In this document: positions 1-13,214 of the stretch, piece after piece
How positions within the stretch are numbered: the first letter of the stretch is position 1
How the letters are laid out: the number at the start of each line of letters is the position of its first letter
NCBI GenBank assembly: GCA_030141605.1
Contig: JAQGDQ010000005.1
Coordinates: forward strand, 62,001-126,000
Direction of reading: 5' to 3'
Length of the DNA stretch: 64,000 nucleotides
Source of the DNA: Tubiluchus corallicola
Lineage: Eukaryota > Priapulida > Priapulimorpha > Priapulimorphida > Tubiluchidae
The notes under the pieces: generated by a model
What the model saw: only the letters and a program-made list of their open reading frames with translations
Databases searched by the model: none
What the model was told of the DNA's origin: nothing
Made by a program: the position numbers and the translations under genes

Positions 1-162
1 TTTAATTTTTCTAAATCCAAACATTCTACTTTTTCACTAGAGGATTGCAATCATTTTAGATAATTGCTTACAGATCCTTCCGCGTGGCTATAAATTATAT
101 GCTGCACAATACGCTACCAATGTAATAAACATAGCTGCACAGTGTGCATTTAATAACAACGT

Positions 163-163
163 A

Positions 164-228
<65 letters not shown>

Positions 229-235
229 GATAATA

Positions 236-290
<55 letters not shown>
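163..290. repeat. (AAT)n followed by (ATT)n, inverted microsatellite pair
   Basis: About 65 bp of AAT units run into about 52 bp of ATT units with a short AT-rich spacer near 229-237. The two halves are reverse complements, so the tract can fold into a long hairpin. It lies in the intron after the last visible white exon. Confidence 0.9.
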
Positions 291-335
291 ACAATAATAA
301 TACATTATAGTAATTATTATGATTAAAGATTATAC

Positions 336-3300
336 ATACTCAACATTCATGAAAAACCCAGACAGCATGACCAGAGGTAGATTTAAAGGTGCAAACACTG
401 CAGTGGCAATAGTTTGGTTCGGGGCTGCACAGCCAACCATGAAACCTTTTTGAAAAAATGTAAGATTATTACGTAATGTACTTATACTTAAATCGTGTTC
501 TTATATTTAAGATCACTTGCTCATTATTGCATAAACATTGCAGAAATTACATCTTGAGTACAAAATAAAATCACAAATTATTATTTTTTGTCTATTTATG
601 TAGGAATGAATACAAGTAGTTGTAAGGGATATGTTTCCAGTTCTGGATCTAAACTACCTGTACACAACTACAAACATTATAAATTAGTGTGAAACGATTA
701 ATATTAGGTATTAAGTTAGCAGCTTTGGAAATTAGCATACCACATGCCAGCGATGTTTGAGCGATCATTCCATAAATTAGTAGAGCCCAGAAGAACTTCA
801 CTGCTTCTCGTTCAAGACCTTAAATTGAGATTCATATTATAACTACATAGTGTTTTTTTTTATCTTGCTGAATACTTAGTTCACAATAAGTCATCATGTT
901 ACAAAAACTGCTACACGTATAAAAGCAGAAAAAGCTGGTAAGTTTAAAACTGTATTTAAAAAAAACGAAGGTAGAAGAAGTCTTACTTCCTTACTGGTCA
1001 TTTTTGTATTGTTTTAATGATGCGTATCTACTTGTGGATATTGTTATAACTTGTTGTAGTATTTTTTGTGCATGTATATTTTTCCTTAATTGCGACTGAT
1101 TTTTTTTGTACAGTGATTTACCGGACTATTCATAACATCTTTCTGGTCGATGCTTACTTGAAACACTTTTAATGTTTGGTTACCTACCCGTCATCCAGTA
1201 GGTAATACTAACGTAGAGTATTACTTCAACCACCAAATACAGAGCTTGTACAATAGTTTTTGTTGCATAAAACACGGTAGATCTCAACATCCCAGACTCA
1301 TACTCACGAAAAAATAAGTCTGCAGCAACGGGAAGGGCCTGAAAATGTGCACAACAATATAAAGGAACTTGTGATTAGTCGTATCATATTTTTTTTGAAA
1401 AAGAATTAATTCTAAAAAATATCAGTCTGAGTTGCAGGCAGCACTTCCTTATCACTAAGCTAGTAGTACTTGCCTCACTGCTTTGGATAAAAAGACTCAA
1501 TATATATAGTTTCTTTTTGGTTAAAATTTTACATTAGCAACAGTAGTGAATAAAACAGCCACAATCAATAACAATAATATTTTTGCATCATTATTGTGTA
1601 AAGCATAAATGCACATTATACTGAATACATTACGCAACTTACTGGAAGAACTTGAAATGCTGTAGTAAATGTCATCTCTGCACCAATATTAAACATCGCA
1701 CCATTCAAATTCATAACTCCTTTCTGATCAAGACTTTGATTGAGAAATATCAAACCAATTACAAGAGAAAGTACCTACACAAAATCATAAAGCATTTAAT
1801 AATGATTAATAACTATATAACCTCTTTGTAGGACAAAATCAATTTCTCAGCATGCAGGTTTGTCTTTTTAGAGTCTTATAGGTTTATAGGTTTATCTGGG
1901 TCTTGCAAGCCTACAAAGAATAGAGATGGCTATAAGAGAAACCGCACGAAACAGTTTTGACAATAGGTACATGTTAATGTTTGGAAGCACAAAATGAGAT
2001 GTCTGTTTAATTAGCCACTAGATTACATATCTCATTTTTACATAACATTAAAACTCCACGGGTTTTTTTTGCGTATTATTCTCCAAATTTAACACATGCG
2101 TATTTAGTATACAGGCTACCTAACCTACAGTGAAATAACTTATAAATAGAAAAAGAAAGTGTAAGGAGTTTAATATCAATTGTTTGGCACCTTTAGTTAC
2201 GGTTACTATCAAGATTAACAGGTTCGTATCCTAAGATCAAAGCCTTTGTTTATTCCTATCAAAACAGAATATTTACTGTCATCAAATACACAACACGTCT
2301 TTTTCTTAAGATTGGAATACGACAAAAGTAATATAATATTGGTCAGAAAGGGAGGGCTGCATGCACCAGCGTTGTATTGCTGTGGTGATATTGTAGCGTC
2401 TTGTTTGAGCTTAGGATGACAGGTCAGTACAAAGCTAACTTATACAGTAACTTAAACAGTATACTTATACAGTTTTCAGCATGTAAGAAGGAAATGTGCA
2501 ATGCACAAAATGCGCGTAAGTACCGAACAGTACAGAGTGTCTGTTATCATTAAACAAGACGAAAATATATAAAATAGTCACACACATCCAGAAAACCTCA
2601 ATTTGACATGAAGACAAAGGAAACCCGAAAGACCTACTGACCCACGCTTTTATGTCGCACCAAGTGGCCTGCAAAATGAAACAGGTTGGGAATTTATGGC
2701 CGCAAGAAATTGAAAGCTTATGAAAATCAACACACTATCTCTTACTTCTTGTTATTCCTTCCAAATAACCAACAGACCGGGAGGTTTTGAAACCCGTAAA
2801 ACAAAGATTGCTCCAAAAACGTACAGAAGTGCACTCACGCGCAAGCTGTTCATTTTTACACTTTTTCTCATTTCTCTCATTAGTTGCCAGAACAACGGCA
2901 AACTGAACAACAAAACGCCCTCCTGTGAGGATTTTGCATGAGACAAATTACTGCATAATAGGGGCGTAAAAAGCTAATAGGTTCAAGACCCAAAGCCTGC
3001 TAAACTTACCACTCTCCTTCCTAATCGCATAGCCAACAGTGCAGGAACCCTCACATCACCAAGAATGCATCGTCGAAAATTAGCTGCAAACTGTGTAAGC
3101 CAAGAAGTCTTGTAGGATGGGCGTTTGGCTATGTCAGCTTTAAACTATAGAAACGATAAAGTATACATTTACATTACACGTAAACTTAGTTTAGACTTTA
3201 AGATAATGTATAAATGTATCAATGACGAATTATTTTATTGGAAACCTATTACCTTTTGGATTTGATCTTTTGCTTTGCTACTGTTCATAATAGCAGCTGT

Positions 3301-6300
3301 CACTTCTGCAGAGTTCTGTGATTTTTCAAAAGTACTTGCAACTATCTAGAGTAAACAAAAATTTTAACTTCATCTTTAGCTTCATTGTCTTCATGGTCAT
3401 TAGTATTGTCACCAATTCCATCGTCAACATCATTGTGGCTTTGCATGAATTAAATAGTTATGCTTGCGATGCCAACCCTAGCTACTTATGTATGCTGACG
3501 GTTTGAAAGAGAGTACACTATTTGACTTTGTATGTTTGTCCATTCGTTTGTCCATATGCTTAACCTTTTGCTTAAGACACAAAACATACAAAAACAAGGT
3601 TCAACGAAAATCTTAAGCGTCTGACCAAAAGAGCAAGACGAAGCTAGAGCTAGGTTCCGGTTTCGCCACAAATATCATCGTTGAGTAGATCTTGCTGTTG
3701 AATGCTGGATTCTGGCTTACAGTCTACCGAAGTGCATGAAAAACTTAAGCTTTGAATTAAACTTGCTACTTAAGCTTTGAATACATACATTATTACCTTG
3801 TGGCTAACATTTTTAGCAATGCTTTGCACTTTGATATATCAAAGATTTCTCCTACTAATAGTGAGAGTTAGTAACAAAGTTACGGATGGCTGATGTTGGT
3901 AACTTAAAGAAACTGTTCACCTTGAAGAAGGTGAAAATTTCATACACCATGATCATTATAAAGGTGGGTTTGAGTATCATTACTCTTTACAGAATACTTC
4001 ACAGCAGTATTGTCCAATTTAAAAATAATATAAGAAACCAAAAATCGCTCCTAGACACTTAAAAATCGTATTTTTGGAGTTTTATATTAAACTAGTAGCT
4101 ATAACTGATATGAGAACATTATCACATATTTAATAATCATCATAGCTGAGTACTATAATAGCCTTCTTAACGGCTGTTCGTCCTTGATCTAGCAAATGCT
4201 AATATTAGTTTTATAAAAACGGTATGTTTAAAAGTTTTGATAACTAATAAAGCAGTTCATGAGCTTACATCAATAAATTCATTTGACTCGTTCTCCTTTC
4301 CAGGAATGACTGCAAGTTCACCAATATAGTAATCGGCTGGATTATAATCATCAGGACAATGACGATCTAATCTGAAATGCAATAACAACAGATGCATCAC
4401 TACTTGATGTCTTATCGTATATTAAAATTCTAGCTCGGTATAGAATTAAGCGCATTAAGTTTTAACTGGCTATATCTGAATGTGTTATTTAGATACGTAC
4501 GTACTTGTTATGTTTAAAGCAAGATAATAACTAAGTACTAAGATCACTTTCATATATCCCTAGTTTAGCTATTGTCATAAAGACATAGACATTCCTTCAA
4601 TTATTATCTGAAAAGAAATTTGAATAAATACTATCAAGATTTTGCTAAATTATTGTTTCACTCTCATGAACTTGTTTTTGCAAGTTTTGCAATTAGCATG
4701 ACTAAATTAATTTAATACAAACTTGCTGAAGAATTTCAAGCATTCGTCTCTGGATCCGAGAAAAGCTGTTTTTCCTTCGGCCAAGAAAAGAACCCTGAAA
4801 CGAGAGAATTAAATTTGACGTTGTTCAAAATAAGTGGGTGCGTTGCAACATAAAAATACTGTAATAGTAACAAAACTTTTGTAACGAGTATCAGAAAATT
4901 ATTTTTAGCCTAGACATTGAATAAAAGCTTAGAGCTCGTATTACCCACCACCCATGCCCACCATTTCCTGTATAAGCAATTCATTTTACTAACGCTTATC
5001 AGAACATAGATTTCAAATTTACATTTTGATCCAAAATGCATGTCAAGGGATGTGTTTGTACTGCTTTCATTAACAAAGTGAACTATTGCACAAAAAAGTG
5101 AAGTTAACATTTTTCCTACTTATCAAATAATGTGAACACTTCTGACGATGGCTGGTGAATCGTACACAGAATCGCTTTTCCTTTCGACGTTAATTCTCTC
5201 AAGGTAGTGACGACATTTTGAGCCATGTATGAGTCTAAGCCTGATGTCGGTTCGTCACAAAACAACAACGGAGGATTTGTTATCAACTAGAAAAGAAATG
5301 CACTCGTAGAAATTAATTCACGTCGATAGCATATACTACTTTGCTTGAAACATAATCATTTCATTTCCACTTGATTTCATAAGCGGTATGTTATTTATTT
5401 TAATTGAAACAAAAGTGAAACTGTGGAAAAACGAGCTCAGACATCGATAATTAACAGAAATTGCTTCCTGATTAATAGAGACGTAATAAGTGATGGCGTG
5501 ACCAATTTAGATAATATCACTTAGCCTGAAATAAAAAAACAGCTCCCATGAATGAGCTTTGTAAACAAAGAGTTTATAACATTTTTAGCATATTAAGAAC
5601 GTGAATATGTAACATGAATAAATTGGTATATTAAAATTATCATATATTGGCGATGCATGAAAATATTTGCATAAGAAACATTTATATTATATACATTTTA
5701 ACAAGATAATATACATTATTCAAGGGTTTGCAAAATCATATTACCTCAGAAGCAAAAGATAAACGTCTTCGTTCTCCCCCTGAAATGCCATGAGAACCAG
5801 CTTCGCCAATAATCGTACCAGCACACTTGTTCAAGCCGAGCTAATACGAAACGTATACATATAGGTATAAATTCATCGTATCTTAGTATTACTGTCCAGC
5901 AAGAGGTTCGTTATGTATCGAAATGCTCATTATGTAATAATGCAATGATGAATAATTAGCTATCAGAAATGACGAATTATGTAACAAATCACAAAATTCG
6001 TCGTTATGTAACAAATTTTACATCATTAGTCAGCAATCATTATGTAACATTTTTGTGTCATTATGTAAAAATCATTATTTAACAAAAAAGGTAATGCATT
6101 ATATATAAGGTGGCTTTTGTAGTCTGTGGTTCGGTCTTGCTATGATTTGATTTGATTTAATTATTGTCAGACTTTTTTCTGTTCATGATCTAGATGTGGA
6201 TCTTGCTTTAGCTTGGCTTACCATAGGTCTAGTGTCCAATATGATGTCGAATCTGTCAGAGGTCTGGTTTGGTTAAACTTGGTGTAACAAGAGTACGCTC

Positions 6301-9300
6301 TTATCCAATGCATCAACGGGTAACCAACGCCTACATATAAGTTTGTCGACGCGAGAAATTAGAAAATATACCCAATTTTTTTCTGTGGTTCCCTGAGAAT
6401 TGTTTCCTCCGATCAACGTAATAACACCGAAACCAACCTCTGATCTGTGTCCCAAAGAAAATCCCATGCAAAATGTGTTGTTAGCCTGACAACTTTAGCG
6501 TATTGGTTAATCTTGAAAAAAAAATGCTTTTGCTTTTTGGCTACCCCTAACCTATATAAAAAACATACGGCCAATACTTGGCGATCAGTGCAATACAAAA
6601 TGAATGGCGCCATCGTGGAGAATATAAGCCGTCAGATGACCAATCAGGCACCTATAAGCCGTCAGATGACCAATCATTCACCTGAGAAACCCAACCTTTC
6701 AATTCCCAATATCAGCCTCGCTATGACGTCGTCACTACTTCCGTTCTATCACTACAGAAGCATTGTAGTGCCACGAGGCGCTTTACCTCTAAAGAACCTG
6801 CAGAAAACCATACCACAGGTGAAGCGTCGGTCGGAGACACATATAAAGAGACATATTTGGCTAGTCGTTCTTGTTCGACCGAACCCAGCCTCATCACACC
6901 TCCGATCAGACTTCGGACAAACCAGTCTCAATCAAACAACAGACCAGATCTTAAACAAAGCAGATCCATAACAGACCAGACCGAGCCAAAACCAACATGC
7001 AAATCTAGAGCAAAAAGAGACTGACCAATCCAATAATTAGACCACATCCAGAGAATGACAAAACCCAATCACAGACTTCGATCAACCACAGTTGTTAGTT
7101 TATTAAATAATGCATTATCTTTCGTTACATAAAGATTGATTACGTAATGCACATAATGATGTAACTGTAAGAATTGCTACAGAATGATGAAAAATTTGTA
7201 CATAATGACGAATTTGTGATGTGTTACATAACGGACTATTCTTTGTTACATATTACTCCGCTGTTACATAATGATTCTTTTCCTACATAATGAACCTTAT
7301 AAAAAGGCTTAATTGCAAGTTTAGCAAGAGAAGCGAGCGTATTCGCTTAGTACGTATGTGACGCAGATTGACATTAAAAAATACAGTCTGGTACACGGTG
7401 AAGCTACCGGAATCTAGTAGTTACTGGTAGGACACCTTATATCGATAACGTGGCAGGACCAGGAACTCTTTCGTTATAAATGATAAAGCAAACATATAGC
7501 CACATTCAAATGCACATTTATATCCTTTTTCAACGAGAAAATAATGAAAGGCAATATTTTAAATGAAATTCTAAGGTATTCCGCTTACCCTCTTTTTGAT
7601 AAGCAGATCAGTTTTGCTTAAGATTGGTCGCTAAGCACATGCCGTTATTACTTGGCTGTTCCATCATATCGGAAAATTATATGTTACGTGTACGGTAAAT
7701 TAAAATTCATGTAAGAACGTTTGATAACTACCTCACTTAATAGCTCGTCAACTCTGTTCCATTTAGCACTTGTCGGAATTTTTCCATCCATGCGCAATAA
7801 TGCCTGAAAAAGTGTTCATAAGTATATGAGTCAAATTTTAATTTATGTCGCATTTAAAAACACTAAAAGCTTATAAGAGTATTTTATGATCAGCATAAAA
7901 TACGCAAATAGCGACTTAAAAATTAATTTGTTAGCGACAGCCTATATACTAGTAGTCCACTGGTTAATTTAGATTAAAATTACATTTCACGGTTTTCACT
8001 TTAGAGTAGACACACATTCCTACATCCACAATCTGTATGCACTTACGCAAAAAGCGGAATTTTCGTTCGATATTGACGGTTCAACAGATAGACGATAGCA
8101 AGCCAGGTAAAGTTGGGAGTACGCAAAATTCTTCTCATTTAGTTTGACTGTTAGACTTACTATTCAAAATTACTTCAGATTACGCTACCTGGAAAATCAA
8201 ATGCTCCTTAACTCCAAGAGTTTTTATGAACATTTCGTCTTGTTGTACATACGCAGACAAATGGCGCACGTCAGTTCCAATATTCGCACCATTAATTTTT
8301 ACTTCTCCTCCAATAACAAGTCTTGTGTTGTTGCGATACGTTAGAGCGTTCATCAACGTCGATTTCCCAGCCCCACTGCAACAGAGTGCTAGCCTACTAG
8401 CTTGTTGATTTTTTTCAATATTACCGAATACATGACAGTTTTGATAAAAAAATTATCAAAAGTCTCGCTAAGGCGTTAAGAAATAACAAAAACTCAAAAA
8501 CAAAAGTGATAGCTATGTTGGTAAAAAAATTAATCAGAATGTAAAAAATACCAAGTTCACCAAAAATATCATAAAGACCAAGTAAAAATATAGGTGTGTA
8601 ATTCAAAGTAACAACAAGGAAAACGCGAAATTTGGAAAATTGTAGTACTTTTGAAAATGCGTATCAGAAATAATCAACAAAAAAATTTAAACTTTGTTTT
8701 CTTTAAAATTTGAACGATTACGGTGAGAAGTTACAATGCAAACCAATAGTATATATATGTAGTGATTATAATCCGTTTCAGATCATTATTAAAACTAAAA
8801 TTGTAGTCTTCAGTGCACTACAATGAGAAGAAAAACGAATTTTTATAGGAACACCAACGATGACTTTGACTTCATAATGAAGAAAGATAAAACTCAGTTC
8901 AACAACAATTTACCTAGCACCCATTACTGCTAACAACGAACCAGGCTCCACAATACCACTAACTGTAAAAGAAGATAATTATGTAAACATCATGGCTTTG
9001 AGAATTAGTCACGGTTATTAATGTAACTTTTTGAGTTCCAATATGCTGATCAATAAGAACCGGGATGGATCTCATTAAGAGGGGATTATTGTAATATAAG
9101 CGATTAAAAGTAGAACAAATTGTATGTCGTAAAATCTTTTAATAACACTGTGAGTTGGCAATGTGTAAGCCTATTGTGCTTCCTGTGACTGTCTTAGTTT
9201 ACTTTAGTTTTGTTTATTTATTTGCACTTTGTAATAACACAAATTTATTTACAATAAAAGTGCTGGGAATGCCAGCGTGTATATAGCATAATGGAGTCTA

Positions 9301-10502
9301 TTTAAAATAGTTACTATCTTGTCTCTGTCCAATTAGTCGTGTGTGCAAGCACCCTTATGTGGTGGTGTACAATGTACACCGGTTTTGGTTGTAGTGAGTA
9401 CAGAGTGTTATGAATCCAGTTGTTAACTCGAAAAACAAGTAACGTAATTGAATGTTAGATTTAAGATACGCTACAATTTCTACTTCTAAATTACACAGAA
9501 AAACCTGTATTTATTAATTCTCACTGTTAAGTTTGTATAATTTAGTATATCGTTATAAGAACTGATTCAATTATCGTATTTTATTCTAGGACCTCTATGT
9601 CACCGCTAGAAACACCAGAACTAATAGCGCCTATAGCATCGTGAAATAAGTATCACACTAGAGTGATTCTAACTAATTAAATTACATTTAGTCAACCAAT
9701 TTGAGGCTCAAATTTAATCAAAAATATAAAAATGATTTAATTAGCTAAAATGACTCTAATGTTAGCGAACATAGGCATTGTTGAATTTGGATAGCCAGGT
9801 ACAAGAGATGAACTTTGGACTGCATTGACTAATGGTAATGCAGTGGCCACGTGGTCTAAGGCGTCTGCAATGTAGGCAGAGGATCCGTGGTTAAAATTCT
9901 GGCTGCATTTTTCACACTTCCTGCCTTTCAGGTTTGGAGTCAAACTTTAATTAATTGTGGTCCGTTCTACCAGTACTTAAAGTACAAATAATATACAAAC
10001 AAAAAATGAAAAATATATGTTGACACAAAGGTTATATGACTAGCTCGAGTGCTCCATCCCTAGTTAAAAAATGTCATTAGCGATTTATGCACAGTTTTTA
10101 ATTTCCTGATTCAGCTTAGTCTGCATTTAACCTATAAGCTCCAAAGCTGGCATAACCATCAATATAAATTAATTGTGACCGATAGAAACCTGCTAGCAGC
10201 GTACTGAAATGTACAAAAAAGTACTTACCATCTTTTAAAATGTGTTTAAATCTTTGCGGAGACTTTTTACAAGGCGGTCCTTTTCTTTTTAAAGGCGCAT
10301 AAACATTTAAATGTTCCCATGTCATTGTAATACATAAGCCTTCAGCTTCACTGAGTGAAAAAGTTCGCTTAGGTCGAGGTACCTCATTTTTACCAGCACT
10401 CAAACTTCCATAAGATGTCGACGGTTGCGAATCCATTATCAAACTGAACCCTTCATCAATATCCGCAAGCGACGAGGCCTGAGTCCTGAAGTTGGTAGAC
10501 AT
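336..10502 (-). CDS. white: White-type ABCG half-transporter (ABC transporter G family), 3' end cut by window edge
   Basis: Exons in transcript order: 10502-10229, 8962-8914, 8375-8189, 7803-7732, 5840-5745, 5286-5120, 4794-4723, 4371-4269, 3345-3253, 3144-3010, 1774-1643, 1338-1188, 818-741, 445-336. All joins keep frame across GT-AG introns and give 573 residues. Visible motifs: Walker A GASGAGKS (lysine about 112), Q-loop YVQQDE, signature ISGGERRR (213-220), Walker [14 protein letters not shown] (about 233-245), H-loop TIHQPSSE, the linker NPADYY, then the first transmembrane helices from about 412 and the segment LSGFFMN. Order and spacing follow Drosophila White more closely than other ABCG proteins I can recall. 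Family knowledge: ABCG half-transporters dimerise in a membrane; White partners carry pigment precursors. The start is the ATG at 10502, upstream of the conserved [10 protein letters not shown] block. About 110 C-terminal residues are missing beyond base 1. The donor after 4723 (GTTTGT) is weak but is the only one that keeps frame and alignment. Confidence 0.93.
5120..5286 (-). other. white: white exon 6: Walker B, D-loop and H-loop
   Basis: This 167-bp exon encodes [15 protein letters not shown] followed by TIHQPSSE and LFDK. It is the most diagnostic exon for the ABCG/White family: Walker B aspartate and glutamate, D-loop and switch histidine all sit in one exon. Acceptor TTCTAG and donor GATAA|GTAGGA are both clean. 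Confidence 0.92.
5904..7297. mobile_element. Fold-back-like DNA element inside white intron 5
   Basis: The 1.9-kb intron between white exons 5 and 4 contains a roughly 1.4-kb structure with inverted ends. The left end reads AGGTTCGTTATGTA and the reverse complement of the right end reads AGGTTCATTATGTA. Each arm holds about six spaced copies of a CATTATGTAAC-like motif, in opposite orientation on the two arms. Inside the arms are GGTCTGGTTTGG-like repeats, also inverted, and a 23-bp direct repeat (TATAAGCCGTCAGATGACC plus a few bases) at about 6624-6646 and 6653-6676. No transposase is recognisable and no clear target duplication was found. A 174-codon open frame at 6447-6971 is low complexity and resembles no family I know. 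Confidence 0.65.
8189..8375 (-). other. white: white exon 3: Walker A completion and Q-loop
   Basis: The 187-bp exon starts by completing the serine of Walker A (AG from the previous exon plus T) and encodes GAGKST, MNALTYR and AYVQQDEMF, ending HLIFQ. The acceptor TTGCAG and the donor CAG|GTAGCG (read on the minus strand) fix both ends. Plus-strand reading frames here (for example 8144-8344) are antisense shadows. Confidence 0.9.
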
Positions 10503-10889
10503 CGTGACAAGTTTATAACAAAATCAAACAGAGCCCTGGCGATGGGGATTTTTGATTTTATTAATTTACACTTTATCATTTATAACCTTTTAACGCGTAT
10601 CAGTTTGTATGTGAACCATTGAGGACAAACTGTTCAAAGGTTGTTAGCACTCTTATATTTGCCTGACATTCTGAATTCGAACAGAATAGAATAGAATGGA
10701 ATAGAATGTGGGTATTAAATAATAATAATATCAAGTATATTCTGTGCTGAAGTTCTGAGCCCAAAAGTAGCATGTACCATTCTATTGAGAAACCCCTTAT
10801 TTTAGTAGTAGGCGAAGGCATGATCGTTGTTGACATGATCGTTAAGCCTGCCACACATACCTAAAGTATTAGTCTAGTTCAGTTAGTAC

Positions 10890-11322
<433 letters not shown>

Positions 11323-12184
11323 GTTAGTACTTACCCAATTTATACCGTACGGACTCAGAAGGTATGTTACTATAATCCAGAAAGGTATGAAGTCGATGCG
11401 TAAGATCTGGTTACTACACCAATCGGGTCGCAAGCTATGTGAAGCTGCCATGCAGCCCTGGATTAACCATTAAACAAAATAAGCACGCGTTTAAGGCCTC
11501 GGGAGAAGAGGCGGCCCACAGTTTTTTCAAATCGAATAATTACCCAATAATAACCTGTTTAAATAACTGGTTAAGTAAATTTTTGTATTTGCGTTTTCCT
11601 TAAGAAATGAAAATGAAATCGTTTCGTGTGTCTTTGATGCATAACTTTTGTACACTATGCATTATGCTGATCTTTCATAACAAGTTGCAAAATGTTTATT
11701 GGTATCCATTTCGCATGCAGATATACTGAAAGGCTGTCCCTTTTTAAGCTATAGAGTCGTCTCTGTATTTTTATTCTAATATCACTTTTTTATGCATTTC
11801 AAACCTGATGCCCTAGAATTTAACGAAAATTAATGTAAATATACATGAATACATACATACGCTCATAAACATGAATGTAGGCCTAAATTTGAAGTCATTT
11901 TATGAGGTCACCAAGCTTTTTCACTGTTACACTTTTATGATGGTAAAAGCCTATGTGTATGAATTTCCACCAGTAGGCCTAAGTAATTTCAAATGACAGC
12001 CAATCCATGAAATGAGTTAAGACTGCACTGCTGGTAGACCTAATGAGATGTTCCTGCCCGGATTTGATTTTCCGTTACGTTTTGTCAATATATGCAATGC
12101 AGTTTTTCACAAAGTACATTACAGTAATTTTAATTTCATAAATAGTATAATTTTAGTAAATCACAGATTTGCTAGGCCTAGATT
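11323..12184. other. Intergenic spacer, no gene seen
   Basis: This AT-rich spacer lies between divergent white and MSL1. It contains only a TE-like terminus near 11455 and a GGCCTCGGGAGAAGAGGCGG-like GC patch near 11500. No exon, tRNA or conserved coding block is recognised. Confidence 0.5.
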
Positions 12185-12510
12185 CAAGGCCGGATTATGA
12201 CCTTTTGGGGCCCTCTAGATTATGAATTTATGGGGACCCCTCAAAACGGGCCCTTTAGCTCAAATAAGGGGTAATAAACAAGGGCCACTTCTCTAAAATT
12301 TAGTTTTCAGACTCCCAGACCACCTTCTTTGAAATTGAAATTTTATTTTAAGTTAAATCAGTTATTCAGCAATGCAAATATTATACTTATTTTTAAAAAA
12401 CTATATTTCAGATTTTTTTAGCAGGGTCCTTCGAGTTTTTTCCCAAGTTTGAGGGGCCATCGATTGCTGTCTATACTACCTCATCTAGTCTATATAGCAA
12501 TCCAGCCCTG
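12185..12510. mobile_element. Decayed hAT-like element between white and MSL1
   Basis: The left end reads CAAGGCCGGATTATGACC and the reverse complement of the right end reads CAGGGCTGGATTGC. The flanks CCTAGATT and CCTACATG agree at 6 of 8 positions, consistent with an old 8-bp duplication. A similar terminus, CAGCCCTGGATTAACC, occurs at about 11455, so the true element could instead span 11455-12510 or be nested. No coding capacity is visible. Confidence 0.45.
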
Positions 12511-13030
12511 CCTACATGTGATGAAAAATTAGTAATATCAAACGCCATACCAGAAAAAGACAATGGATAAGCGTCTGTCAATTTCTTTATGGTATTTTAA
12601 TTTACACTGTAAAAATTGAATCAATAATGATAAACGTCTCAGTCAAGGTTGATTCGTTAGTGGTCACCATCGCTTTTTCCTTTGCCATAATGTTAATCAT
12701 TTGCCTTTTTGCACCATTTTTAAGTTATACAACAGTAATTAACAGTCTTGAAAGTGATTATTCGCGTGAATTTTGTCTCTCACCATGCTTTTAAACATAG
12801 TAGCACTTTTTGAGAAAGTGGCGGCCGATGAATTATTTATATAAAATTTATCTCCGTAGGAGATACCACAAAATTACGTCTAGTTTAGGACTAGGTCACC
12901 TGTGCAATTTTAGCCTATGCAGTCTACAGCACCTGACTGTTCGTAGATAAATACATGATCACAGCCTCTTTCAGGTGTAAATTAAGGGAACCTGACAGTT
13001 CCAATGCTAGTTCGAGTTGTTTGAACTCAT

Positions 13031-13039
13031 TTTCCCGCC
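13031..13039 (+). promoter_or_regulatory. E2F-like site TTTCCCGCC upstream of MSL1
   Basis: The sequence TTTCCCGCC matches the E2F consensus TTTSSCGC and lies 176 bp upstream of the MSL1 start. It is immediately followed by an upstream ATG with a short open frame. A single consensus match is weak evidence. Confidence 0.25.
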
Positions 13040-13214
13040 ATGATTACTGACCAAAACTTCGTTTTGATTGCATGTGCCTGGAGCACTTTATTACGTCGTC
13101 AACCGCTTGCACTTTTAATGGCGAATGTGGGTTTTGGCACTGAAAATTGTTGTTTGAAAGTGACATATTTGAGCCGTTTGCTAGCGAGCTAATGGATATC
13201 AAATACTCCGTAAC

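Noticed and set aside
6447-6971. 174-codon open frame on the plus strand within the white intron
   Set aside because: It lies wholly inside a fold-back-like repeat, contains that element's direct repeat as ISRQMTN twice, and matches no family I know.
9737-9943. Minus-strand 68-codon frame with KCEKCSQNF (zinc-finger-like start)
   Set aside because: It lies in white intron 1, has only one C-x2-C pair and no partner histidines, and shows no splice support.
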